DNA of 18,386 nucleotides from an uncultured Muribaculaceae bacterium (GTDB lineage: Bacteria; Bacteroidota; Bacteroidia; Bacteroidales; Muribaculaceae): NCBI GenBank assembly GCA_910589095.1, contig CAJUSN010000028.1:1030-19415 (forward strand), written 5' to 3'. The notes under the pieces are model-generated. The model worked only from the letters and a program-made list of their open reading frames with translations. It made no database searches and was not told the origin of the DNA. The translations under genes were made by a program, and so were the position numbers. Positions 1 through 6,066 of this stretch are shown here, piece by piece; the stretch's first letter is position 1; every line of letters starts with the position of its first letter.

Positions 1-17
1 ATTATTGAAGAATCAAA

Positions 18-374
18 ATGGACTTAATCAAGATTGCTGAGGAAGCGTTTCCCGCAGGCAAGAACCAGATCGAATTCCAGCCCGGTGACACCATCACAGT
101 TGCTTACCGAATCAAAGAAGGAAACAAAGAACGTATCCAGCAGTATCGCGGTGTTGTAATCCGCATCTCAGGCGAAGGTAACAAAAAGCGTTTCACAGTG
201 CGCAAGATGAGCGACAACATCGGCGTTGAACGTATCTTCCCCATCGAATCGCCCTTCATCGACTCTATCACCGTTAACAAATACGGTAAAGTACGTCGTG
301 CGAAGCTTTACTATCTCCGTGGTCTCACCGGTAAGAAAGCTCGTATCAAAGAGCGTCGCGTAGTGAAAAAATAA
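18..374 (+). CDS. rplS: 50S ribosomal protein L19
   Basis: Ribosomal protein bL19, a component of the large subunit at the interface with the 30S subunit. The 118-residue product has the usual L19 length and layout: a helical N-terminus, the GDTITVAYRIKEG strand, the QYRGVVIR segment around residues 41-49, and the basic C-terminal part with KVRRAKLYYLRGLTGKKARIKE from about residue 91. The ATG at 18 is preceded by an A-rich stretch and no clear Shine-Dalgarno site, which is normal in Bacteroidota. The gene stands alone here, with a strong hairpin right after it; its own promoter lies at or before the window edge. Identification is secure from the conserved sequence. Confidence 0.97.
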   Translation: MDLIKIAEEAFPAGKNQIEFQPGDTITVAYRIKEGNKERIQQYRGVVIRISGEGNKKRFTVRKMSDNIGVERIFPIESPFIDSITVNKYGKVRRAKLYYLRGLTGKKARIKERRVVKK

Positions 375-403
375 TTTTTCGCTTCAACGATAAGAACCCA
401 AAA

Positions 404-443
404 CGGGAGTGCCGATCATTGATTGGCGCTCCCGCTTGGTTTT
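404..443. terminator. Bidirectional terminator between rplS and the small membrane peptide gene
   Basis: A 14-bp hairpin with two G-T wobbles and a 3-nt loop pairs 404-417 with 421-434. On the plus strand it is followed by TTGGTTTT (437-443), and on the minus strand its arm is followed by TTTTGGG. It lies between two convergent genes, so it probably ends both transcripts. Confidence 0.85.
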
Positions 444-475
444 ATTGTAAAGCTTAGAATATTTGTACGGCACTC

Positions 476-637
476 TTAGAGCCGAGGCAGGATGAGGGCT
501 GCTACATCTGTATCGCCGGCAAGGTCGGCCATGGTGAGCCAGATTATGAGCAAAATTATGAGGATGATTGCGCCTATGGCCACCCAAATGTTGCGGCGGT
601 TTATGCGCGAGCGGTTATGGTTTTCTTTGCGGTTCAT
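476..637 (-). CDS. Small single-pass membrane protein (53 aa), function unknown
   Basis: I do not recognise a named function. The product is 53 residues: a polar, basic N-terminus rich in Asn, Arg and Lys (about residues 1-17), one strongly hydrophobic segment (about 18-36, ending LLIIWLTMADL), and a short tail DLAGDTDVAALILPRL. The positive charges before the segment predict an N-in orientation. A longer frame starts at 709, but the extra 24 residues have no membrane or signal character, while the ATG at 635-637 follows an A-rich stretch typical of Bacteroidota starts. The gene converges on rplS and shares its terminator. The charge and hydrophobicity pattern makes chance unlikely, though the gene is short. 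I have an impression that similar peptides occur in other Bacteroidales, which I cannot check. Confidence 0.6.
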   Translation of the reverse strand: MNRKENHNRSRINRRNIWVAIGAIILIILLIIWLTMADLAGDTDVAALILPRL

Positions 638-756
638 GATGAATTGTTTTTTTGTGGTTGTACTTTTCAATACCAACGCCTGACAGAGCTGTTTTGTTTC
701 ACCTTTCAAACGCTAAAAATGATGGATGCTGATAGTGATAATTCAGGAATAATCGC

Positions 757-764
757 TAAATTTG
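757..764 (+). promoter_or_regulatory. Exact -7 element match just before the DUF59 start
   Basis: TAAATTTG matches the Bacteroidota -7 consensus TAnnTTTG exactly, but ends only 4 bp before the ATG at 769. I see no TTTG -33 element at the expected spacing. If used, the mRNA would have almost no leader. An eight-base AT-rich motif with four fixed T/G and two fixed TA positions can occur by chance, so confidence is low. Confidence 0.3.
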
Positions 765-768
765 CGAT

Positions 769-1092
769 ATGATGACAGAAGAACAGCGACAAGCAATACT
801 TGACAAGGTTGTGGCTATGCTGCAAACCGTATATGATCCCGAGCTTCCGGTCGACATTTATAGTCTTGGACTCGTGTATAAAATCGATCTCGATGATGAT
901 GCCAATCTTCATATCGATATGACCCTGACGGCACCCAACTGCCCGGCGGCGGATTTTATTGTTGATGATGCCCGAATCAAACTGGAAAGCATCGAGGGGG
1001 TTAAATCGGTGGACATAAATATTGTGTTCGAGCCGGAATGGAACCAGGACATGATGAGTGAGGAGGCAAAGCTTGAACTTGGATTCCTTTAA
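769..1092 (+). CDS. MIP18/DUF59 family iron-sulfur assembly protein
   Basis: A 107-residue single-domain protein of the MIP18/DUF59 family (SufT/PaaD-like), whose members help assemble or deliver iron-sulfur clusters. The family pattern is clear: DPELPVDIYSLGLVYKID at about residues 23-40, then the MTLTAPNCPAAD segment with the conserved cysteine C58, and a C-terminal FEPEWNQDMMSEEAKLELGF typical of stand-alone members. The start is MM at 769/772; either ATG may be used. It lies 38 bp upstream of the LpxH-like gene on the same strand, so the two are probably cotranscribed, although their roles have no obvious link. The family is certain; the precise client protein cannot be told from sequence. 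Confidence 0.9.
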   Translation: MMTEEQRQAILDKVVAMLQTVYDPELPVDIYSLGLVYKIDLDDDANLHIDMTLTAPNCPAADFIVDDARIKLESIEGVKSVDINIVFEPEWNQDMMSEEAKLELGFL

Positions 1093-1130
1093 GCGCACAA
1101 AATTTTACCTCGGCACGCAATTATAACAGC

Positions 1131-1898
1131 ATGCGCAACTGTACCTATTTCATATCCGACATGCACATAGGCGCCGGCTATATAGCCGATTCGCGTGCCC
1201 ATGAGCGGCAGCTTGCCGCGTGGTTGCGCGAAATTGCTCCCACAGCCCGTCGTCTGTATATGCTTGGTGATGTGATGGACTATTGGTACGAGTACCGCAC
1301 TGTTGCACCACGAGGACACCTCCGTTTCCTGGGGGCGCTTGCCGAGCTTGCCGATTCCGGTACGGAAATAGTGTGGCTCAAGGGTAATCATGATATATGG
1401 CTTTTTGATTATCTCAGCTCTGAGATTGGTCTGACTGTGGCCGATGGTATAGTTGACACGGTGATAGACGGCAGGCGATTCGTCATGGAGCATGGCGACG
1501 GAGTAGGGGAGCCGCGGCGTAGCTATCGCATGATGAGAAAGCTGTTCCGTAATAAGTTTGCGCAATGGCTTTACGGAGCCATTCATCCGCGGTGGACAGT
1601 AGGGTTCGCTTTGGCATGGTCGCGCCATTCACGTTTGCACGGACGCGCTCCCTCCTCAGATCGCACGCTCCCTTCCAATGATCCCTTGGTGAAATTTTCT
1701 CATGATTATTTGCAGCATAATGGCCATGTCGATTATTTCGTGTTCGGACACCGTCACCAACTTGTGGAGATGGAACTTGCACCGGAAACTCGTTTGATAG
1801 TGCTTGGCGAGGCTTTTGATAAAATGACTTATGGCTGCTGGGACGGCATGAAATTTGAGCTAAAAACGATGAAATCAGCCATGGATTTGTCTGTTTAA
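1131..1898 (+). CDS. LpxH-like metallophosphatase (probable UDP-2,3-diacylglucosamine diphosphatase)
   Basis: A 255-residue calcineurin-fold metallophosphoesterase. The ordered metal-binding motifs are all present: SDMH (D10, H12), GDVMD (D47), GNHD (N86, H87), HGD (H121) and GHRH (H207, H209). Between HGD and GHRH lies an insert of about 80 residues with many Arg, Trp and aromatic residues, like the helical cap of LpxH, which binds the acyl chains of UDP-2,3-diacylglucosamine. LpxH hydrolyses that pyrophosphate to lipid X in lipid A synthesis, at the inner face of the cytoplasmic membrane. It is 38 bp after the DUF59 gene. I prefer lipid A synthesis because Bacteroidota lack other obvious routes, but LpxH-like paralogues of unknown substrate exist, so no symbol is given. 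Confidence 0.82.
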   Translation: MRNCTYFISDMHIGAGYIADSRAHERQLAAWLREIAPTARRLYMLGDVMDYWYEYRTVAPRGHLRFLGALAELADSGTEIVWLKGNHDIWLFDYLSSEIGLTVADGIVDTVIDGRRFVMEHGDGVGEPRRSYRMMRKLFRNKFAQWLYGAIHPRWTVGFALAWSRHSRLHGRAPSSDRTLPSNDPLVKFSHDYLQHNGHVDYFVFGHRHQLVEMELAPETRLIVLGEAFDKMTYGCWDGMKFELKTMKSAMDLSV

Positions 1899-2030
1899 CA
1901 AAAGTTAACAAATAAATGTCTTACCTCAAGGTTTTGTTTAATGGCTTGATTCGCAGGTGTTAAAGATTTATTTCATATATGTTACAAACCTGTGGTGATT
2001 TAAAACAATGCTGCATAACATAAAAAAATA

Positions 2031-2063
2031 TTTGACATGAAAGGGTAAAAGGAGATACCTTTG
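2031..2063 (+). promoter_or_regulatory. Strong Bacteroidota promoter of an intergenic transcript
   Basis: TTTG at 2031-2034 and TACCTTTG at 2056-2063 are separated by 21 bp. Both elements match the Bacteroidota sigma consensus (TTTG, 19-21 bp, TAnnTTTG) exactly. Transcription would start near 2069-2071. This is the best promoter match in the window. Confidence 0.75.
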
Positions 2064-2069
2064 TGGTGT

Positions 2070-2153
2070 AAAACCTAACACAATCTTTTTTTACCTTAGA
2101 AATTGTACCTATTGGAAACTCATAAAAAGGGACTATGCGAGTAGTCCCTTTTT
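2070..2153 (+). ncRNA. Candidate ~85-nt small RNA or terminated leader of the DUF2007 gene
   Basis: The start is inferred from the promoter at 2031-2063 and the end from the terminator at 2124-2153; neither is exact. The stretch has no sensible reading frame. Before the terminator it contains a run of seven T (2087-2094 region) and a possible ACAAT/ATTGT pairing, so the 5' half looks only lightly structured. I do not recognise it as 6S, SRP RNA, tmRNA or a known riboswitch. Since no second promoter is evident before the gene at 2196, it could instead be an attenuated leader. Confidence 0.5.
2124..2153 (+). terminator. Strong intrinsic terminator with GCGA tetraloop
   Basis: AAAAAGGGACTAT (2124-2136) pairs with GTAGTCCCTTTTT (2141-2153), with one T-G wobble next to a GNRA-type GCGA loop. 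The 3' arm ends in five T and continues into ATTT. It lies 42 bp before the DUF2007 start and 226 bp after the LpxH-like stop, so it does not end the upstream gene directly. Confidence 0.88.
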
Positions 2154-2195
2154 ATTTCAATGGGGCATTCGTCTAAGAAATGTTAATCCATAACG

Positions 2196-2441
2196 ATGCT
2201 TAAGTACGATTATTCTGAAAATGAAATAGTCCTTTGCCGAGAGTTCAGCTATGATGCCGAAGCTCGCATTGCCATGCAGGCGTTGGAACAGAATGGCATC
2301 CAATGTGTGATAGACGGCGAGATCTTTTCAAGCCTTTATCCCGGTAATGCAGCTATAGCAGGGCTGAGGCTTATGGTTCGTCGGGCTGATCTCGAACGTG
2401 CGTTGGATATTGTGGACAGCCTTAATTTCAACGGTGACTAA
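2196..2441 (+). CDS. DUF2007 (putative signal-transducing protein) domain protein
   Basis: An 81-residue cytosolic protein made of a single DUF2007 domain, a small ferredoxin-like alpha/beta fold related to PII-type proteins. Typical features are EIVLCREFSYDAEARIAMQALEQNGIQCVIDGE near residues 10-42, the aromatic and Gly-rich SLYPGNAAIAGLRLMV middle, and the final helix RADLERALDIVDSL. No biochemical role is established for the family to my knowledge. It lies between a promoter-terminator pair upstream and glutamine synthetase 63 bp downstream. A link to nitrogen status is tempting because of the neighbour, but that is only inference from position. Confidence 0.8.
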   Translation: MLKYDYSENEIVLCREFSYDAEARIAMQALEQNGIQCVIDGEIFSSLYPGNAAIAGLRLMVRRADLERALDIVDSLNFNGD

Positions 2442-2504
2442 ACCTCGCGGTGTGCCTGCTGTTGTAATTTAGAATCTTTTATACTTAATTCCGAATTTCT
2501 ATCC

Positions 2505-4010
2505 ATGGACAATACAATTCTTCTTAACAAAAATCACGTGGTGGCCACACTTCAGAAGCAGGCCGCGCAATTTACAAAAGATGACATAATCAAGTATGTG
2601 CTCGAAGAGAACATACAGATGGTTAATTTCATGTATCCCGCCGGCGACGGTCGTTTGAAAACGCTTAATTTCGTTATAAACGACTTGGCATACCTTGATT
2701 CCATTCTCAGTCAAGGTGAACGTGTGGACGGTTCAAGTCTTTTCTCCCACATCGAGGCCGGCAATAGCGACTTGTATGTCATTCCCCGTTTTGCCACAGC
2801 TTTCCGTGACCCATTTGCCGAGCAACCTACCATAACCATGCTTTGCTCTTTCTTTGACAAGGATGGAAACAGACTTGCCAATTCTCCTGATTATACTCTT
2901 GAGAAGGCTTGTCGGTCTTTTACGGAAGTGACCGGACTGCGTTTCGAGGCCATGGGTGAACTGGAATATTACGTGATTCGTCCTTCCGACGGCATGTATC
3001 CGGCATCGGACCAACGTGGATATCATGAGAGCGCCCCCTTTGCCAAAACCGGAGATTTCCGTTCAAAGTGCATGGCCTATATTGCTGCTACGGGCGGACG
3101 GGTAAAGTATGGTCATTCCGAGGTGGGTAATTTTACGCTCGACGGAGTTGTGTACGAACAAAACGAAATTGAATTCCTTCCGGTACCGGCAACTTCGGCA
3201 GCCGATCAATTGGCTCTTGCAAAGTGGGTGATCCGCAACCTTGCCTATCGCGAAGGTCTTGATGTTACTTTTGCACCTAAAATCACCACCGGGAAGGCCG
3301 GTTCCGGTTTGCACGTACACATGCGCTTCATTGACAATCAAGGTAACAATGTGATGCTTGATCCCGCAGGTAATCTTAGCAACGACGCCCGCACAGCAAT
3401 TGCCGGAATGATGGATTCGGCACGTGCCATAACGGCTTTCGGCAATACAAATCCCACCTCATATTTCCGTCTTGTACCTCACCAGGAAGCTCCTACGAGC
3501 GTTTGCTGGGGCGACCGCAACCGCTCGGTGTTGGTGCGCGTTCCTTTAGGCTGGACAGCAGGTACCGATATGTGTGCTGTGGTTAATCCGGGCAGTGCAG
3601 CAACCCCTGACAGTCGTCACGGACGGCAGACTGTGGAGATACGTTCAGCCGACGGCTCAGCCGATGTTTATTATCTTCTCGCTGCTCTGGCAGTGGCTTG
3701 CCGTCACGGCTGGGAGATGGAACATCCGTTGGAAGTGGCTGAGCGCACCTATGTGGATGTGGATATTCACAAAGCTGAAAACGCGTCCCGTCTGAATGCC
3801 TTGGACCATCTTCCGGCTTCATGTGTGGAGAGTGCTGATGCGTTGGAAAAGCAACGTGATATTTTCGAAAGTCACAGCGTGTTTGAACCTCGATATATCA
3901 ATGCCGTAATAGAGCGGCTGCGCAGTTTCGACGATTCATCGTTGCATGAGCGTGCAAAGCAGGACACACAACTGATGGAACGCCTCGTGGAGCAATATTT
4001 CCACGTATAG
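2505..4010 (+). CDS. glnA: Class I-type glutamine synthetase
   Basis: A 501-residue enzyme that makes glutamine from glutamate, ammonia and ATP in the cytosol. The N-terminal beta-grasp ends with the DGSSLFSHIEAGNSDLY loop (about 75-91). Catalytic-domain motifs follow: E152 and E154 (GELEYYV), E206 (HSEV), E221 (EQNEI), H270 (GSGLHVH), R322 (NPTSYFRL), the NRSVLVRVP segment (339-347) and E378/R380 (VEIRSADGSADVYYL). It is somewhat longer than usual GlnA (about 440-470). The NLYDLP adenylylation loop of enterobacterial GlnA is absent; YVDVDIHKAEN occupies the region, so control by adenylylation is unlikely. It sits 63 bp after the DUF2007 gene with no clear promoter between, and could share its transcript. 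Confidence 0.93.
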   Translation: MDNTILLNKNHVVATLQKQAAQFTKDDIIKYVLEENIQMVNFMYPAGDGRLKTLNFVINDLAYLDSILSQGERVDGSSLFSHIEAGNSDLYVIPRFATAFRDPFAEQPTITMLCSFFDKDGNRLANSPDYTLEKACRSFTEVTGLRFEAMGELEYYVIRPSDGMYPASDQRGYHESAPFAKTGDFRSKCMAYIAATGGRVKYGHSEVGNFTLDGVVYEQNEIEFLPVPATSAADQLALAKWVIRNLAYREGLDVTFAPKITTGKAGSGLHVHMRFIDNQGNNVMLDPAGNLSNDARTAIAGMMDSARAITAFGNTNPTSYFRLVPHQEAPTSVCWGDRNRSVLVRVPLGWTAGTDMCAVVNPGSAATPDSRHGRQTVEIRSADGSADVYYLLAALAVACRHGWEMEHPLEVAERTYVDVDIHKAENASRLNALDHLPASCVESADALEKQRDIFESHSVFEPRYINAVIERLRSFDDSSLHERAKQDTQLMERLVEQYFHV

Positions 4011-4023
4011 AAAGGATGATATA

Positions 4024-4061
4024 AACTTTTTGAAGCTCTTTTTTGATTTTCGCAAAAAGTT
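4024..4061. terminator. AT-rich inverted repeat between convergent genes
   Basis: AACTTTTTG (4024-4032) is perfectly repeated in inverse at 4053-4061 across a 20-nt T-rich loop. It lies between the convergent glutamine synthetase and maturase genes and may work as a weak bidirectional terminator. The stem is AT-rich and the loop long, so the call is tentative. Confidence 0.4.
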
Positions 4062-4078
4062 GAAATTACTTCATAACT

Positions 4079-5326
4079 TTACTTTGCATTTCGTGCAAGT
4101 TCGTCGGCCACGTTCATAACGTTGGCCGGCGCTCTTTTTGCTTCAAGCTCAGCCTTCATGAATTCCATATATGGCGCCACATGGCTGAAGAATCGATTGT
4201 AGCCTGCGCAAAGATAGTTAAGCCCTGGCTCTCCATGAATAGATGTGGCGAAGCGGTTTTTCGGACACTCTCCGTTGCAGATGAAAGTGTGCCGGCATTC
4301 GCGGCATTGGCGGGGGAGCGAATCACGCTTGGCAAGTCCGAAACGGGTCTGTTCGGCACTGGTTATCATCTCCACCAGTGTGTGGGTGCGGATGTTGCCG
4401 AGCTTATATTCGGGAAATACAAAATGATCACATGAATACACATCCCCGTTATATTCCATCACCGCAGCGTGGCCACAGGTGCGAGCCATGGAACATACGC
4501 CCGGTTCGGCACCAACCCAGTTGGCAAGAGTGGCGTCGAATATCTGGATGAAATATTGCCCGACGTCGTTACGCACCCATTCATCGAATATGGTGCAGAG
4601 GAAGTTACCCCATTGTTCGGGCGAGACAGAGAAGTCAGCAACCGGCGCTTCTACCCGGTCCTTGAGGGAGGCGAGGTGACGCCCGTCGGCATGCGGAACA
4701 ATACGTTCAACAATCGGGGTGAATTGTATGTAACGGCACCCTATCTCTTTGAAAAAGTGATAGAACTCAAGTGGATAATCGGCATTGAAGTCATTGACCA
4801 CAGCCATTGCGTTCCACTCAACTCCATGTTTGTTGAGAAGGTCAATTCCTTTCATCACTTTTGCAAATGTGGGACCGCCTTGACGTGTACGCCGATACTC
4901 ATCATGAAAATCCTGCGGACCATCGATCGACACCCCCACAAGCCAATTGTTTTCCTTGAAAAACCTGCACCATTCTTCCGTGATGAGAGTGCCATTGGTT
5001 TGGATGCAGTTGTCTATTATCATTCCCCGTCCATGCTTCTGTTGCAGCTCTATGGCACGTTTGTAGAAACTCACCGGACGCATCAGGGGTTCACCGCCGT
5101 GCCACGTGAACATGGCTTGTGGAAGGGCTTGCGATTCAAGATAAACCTTTATATAATGCTCAAGCATCTCATCGGTCATCGTGAACACTCTGCGGGGATT
5201 GTCTTCTTTGTAAAGATTGGATTTCTCCAGGTAATAACAATAGGTGCAGTTGAGGTTGCAACGGCTGCTTATCGGTTTGGCCATAAGGTAAAGAGGCCTG
5301 GCGAATGGCGCGGAGGTCTGTTCCAT
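4079..5326 (-). CDS. Anaerobic sulfatase-maturating enzyme (radical SAM/SPASM)
   Basis: A 415-residue radical SAM enzyme that oxidises the active-site Cys or Ser of sulfatases to formylglycine without oxygen. The radical SAM cluster motif C23-x3-C27-x2-C30 is followed by HGGEP (76-80) and SIDGP (133-137). The SPASM domain carries eight cysteines for two further 4Fe-4S clusters: C278, C284, C299, C341, C344, C350, C354 and C373, at spacings close to those of the clostridial enzyme anSMEcpe. D300, directly after C299, matches its catalytic aspartate. Length equals the Bacteroides thetaiotaomicron enzyme (ChuR/anSMEbt), as I recall it. It starts 3 bp after the stop of the secreted gene 5330-5956 and is divergent from a sulfatase, its likely substrate. 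Confidence 0.95.
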   Translation of the reverse strand: MEQTSAPFARPLYLMAKPISSRCNLNCTYCYYLEKSNLYKEDNPRRVFTMTDEMLEHYIKVYLESQALPQAMFTWHGGEPLMRPVSFYKRAIELQQKHGRGMIIDNCIQTNGTLITEEWCRFFKENNWLVGVSIDGPQDFHDEYRRTRQGGPTFAKVMKGIDLLNKHGVEWNAMAVVNDFNADYPLEFYHFFKEIGCRYIQFTPIVERIVPHADGRHLASLKDRVEAPVADFSVSPEQWGNFLCTIFDEWVRNDVGQYFIQIFDATLANWVGAEPGVCSMARTCGHAAVMEYNGDVYSCDHFVFPEYKLGNIRTHTLVEMITSAEQTRFGLAKRDSLPRQCRECRHTFICNGECPKNRFATSIHGEPGLNYLCAGYNRFFSHVAPYMEFMKAELEAKRAPANVMNVADELARNAK

Positions 5327-5329
5327 AGG

Positions 5330-5956
5330 TTATTCCTTACGAAGTGCGGTTGGGTTGAATTCGCGGACCACGGTTACAGTCATTGCCACAGGGTCAACCC
5401 GGATACCCCCTCGGGCTTCGATTTCATCCAGTTGCTGCGAGCGAAGAAGTGCTATTTCACTCTCCGCTTTTTTCTGCGGAACCGTTTTTTTAAGCACGCG
5501 CGATTCAAGACCTATTTTGTAGAAAGCATTGCGGATGAATTTCCAGTTCTGATCTGTCAATCCATATTTGGTCCGGAGCTTGTTGGCCACGGCATTACCT
5601 TCGGCAAGAGCCTCGGCATTGTAGATTCCGCGATAGTATTGGGCCAATTGTTCAGATGTGAGTATTTTAGTCAATGCCTGTTCTCGCTTGCGGACCAGTT
5701 TTTTCTCATCTTTGGCAGCAAGAAAGCCTTCATTGTCGCTGACCATGGTCATGAACTCGGTGTTTTCTTTTTCAATGGACTTGGCCAGTTCCACCTGCTG
5801 CTCAGGCGTCAGCGACACATATCGGCAAATTTCATAGGTTTCCCTCACTGTGGATGGCGAGAAGGTTTCAAGAGTAGACGTGTCTATTCGCTGGGCCATG
5901 CCTGTGAAACCAAGGCATAGGCTGCATCCAAGAAATATGTGACGGAAAGTTTTCAT
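5330..5956 (-). CDS. Secreted protein of unknown function with LTxxQ-like repeats
   Basis: I do not recognise a named family. The 208-residue product starts with a signal peptide (MKTFRHIFLGCSLCLGFTGMAQ, cleavage probably after AQ at 22). The rest is mostly charged helix, with three similar units: SLTPEQQ (48-54), ILTSEQL (98-104) and GLTDQNW (132-138). This recalls LTxxQ proteins of the Spy/CpxP periplasmic chaperone type, but the match is only by motif. A frame reaches ATGs at 5998 and 6022; I chose 5956 because it gives a clean signal peptide, and because the ATG at 6022 overlaps a -7-like element. The stop is 3 bp before the maturase start, so the two genes are almost certainly cotranscribed and perhaps translationally coupled. 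Confidence 0.78.
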   Translation of the reverse strand: MKTFRHIFLGCSLCLGFTGMAQRIDTSTLETFSPSTVRETYEICRYVSLTPEQQVELAKSIEKENTEFMTMVSDNEGFLAAKDEKKLVRKREQALTKILTSEQLAQYYRGIYNAEALAEGNAVANKLRTKYGLTDQNWKFIRNAFYKIGLESRVLKKTVPQKKAESEIALLRSQQLDEIEARGGIRVDPVAMTVTVVREFNPTALRKE

Positions 5957-6019
5957 TGCAAAAGTGGCTTTTTTCGTTTTGAAAGTTGTGGTTTTCATTG
6001 AAAAATCACTAACTTCGTG

Positions 6020-6027
6020 CAAAACTA
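6020..6027 (-). promoter_or_regulatory. Candidate -7 element for the unknown gene-maturase operon
   Basis: On the minus strand 6027-6020 reads TAGTTTTG, an exact TAnnTTTG match, in the divergent region between the two sulfatase-locus operons. No TTTG lies at the proper -33 distance (the nearest is about 32 bp away), so it is only a candidate. If used, the leader before the start at 5956 is about 57 nt. Confidence 0.35.
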
Positions 6028-6066
6028 ATAAAAACTTTGATAAAAATCATGATACGAGGCAAAAAA

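Noticed and set aside
3574..3822. Short frames on both strands within glutamine synthetase
   Set aside because: They overlap the conserved catalytic region of glutamine synthetase and have no features of their own.
4469..5920. Long open frame (483 codons) on the plus strand opposite the maturase and the secreted protein gene
   Set aside because: It lies wholly antisense to two genes with clear motifs and a signal peptide; the product has no family features. Long antisense frames are common opposite GC-balanced coding DNA.
6037..6066. TTG at 6037 or ATG at 6049 as the sulfatase start
   Set aside because: A good signal peptide starts at 6067, which alone has a GAGG site at proper spacing (6056-6059). 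The upstream codons add only short basic residues.
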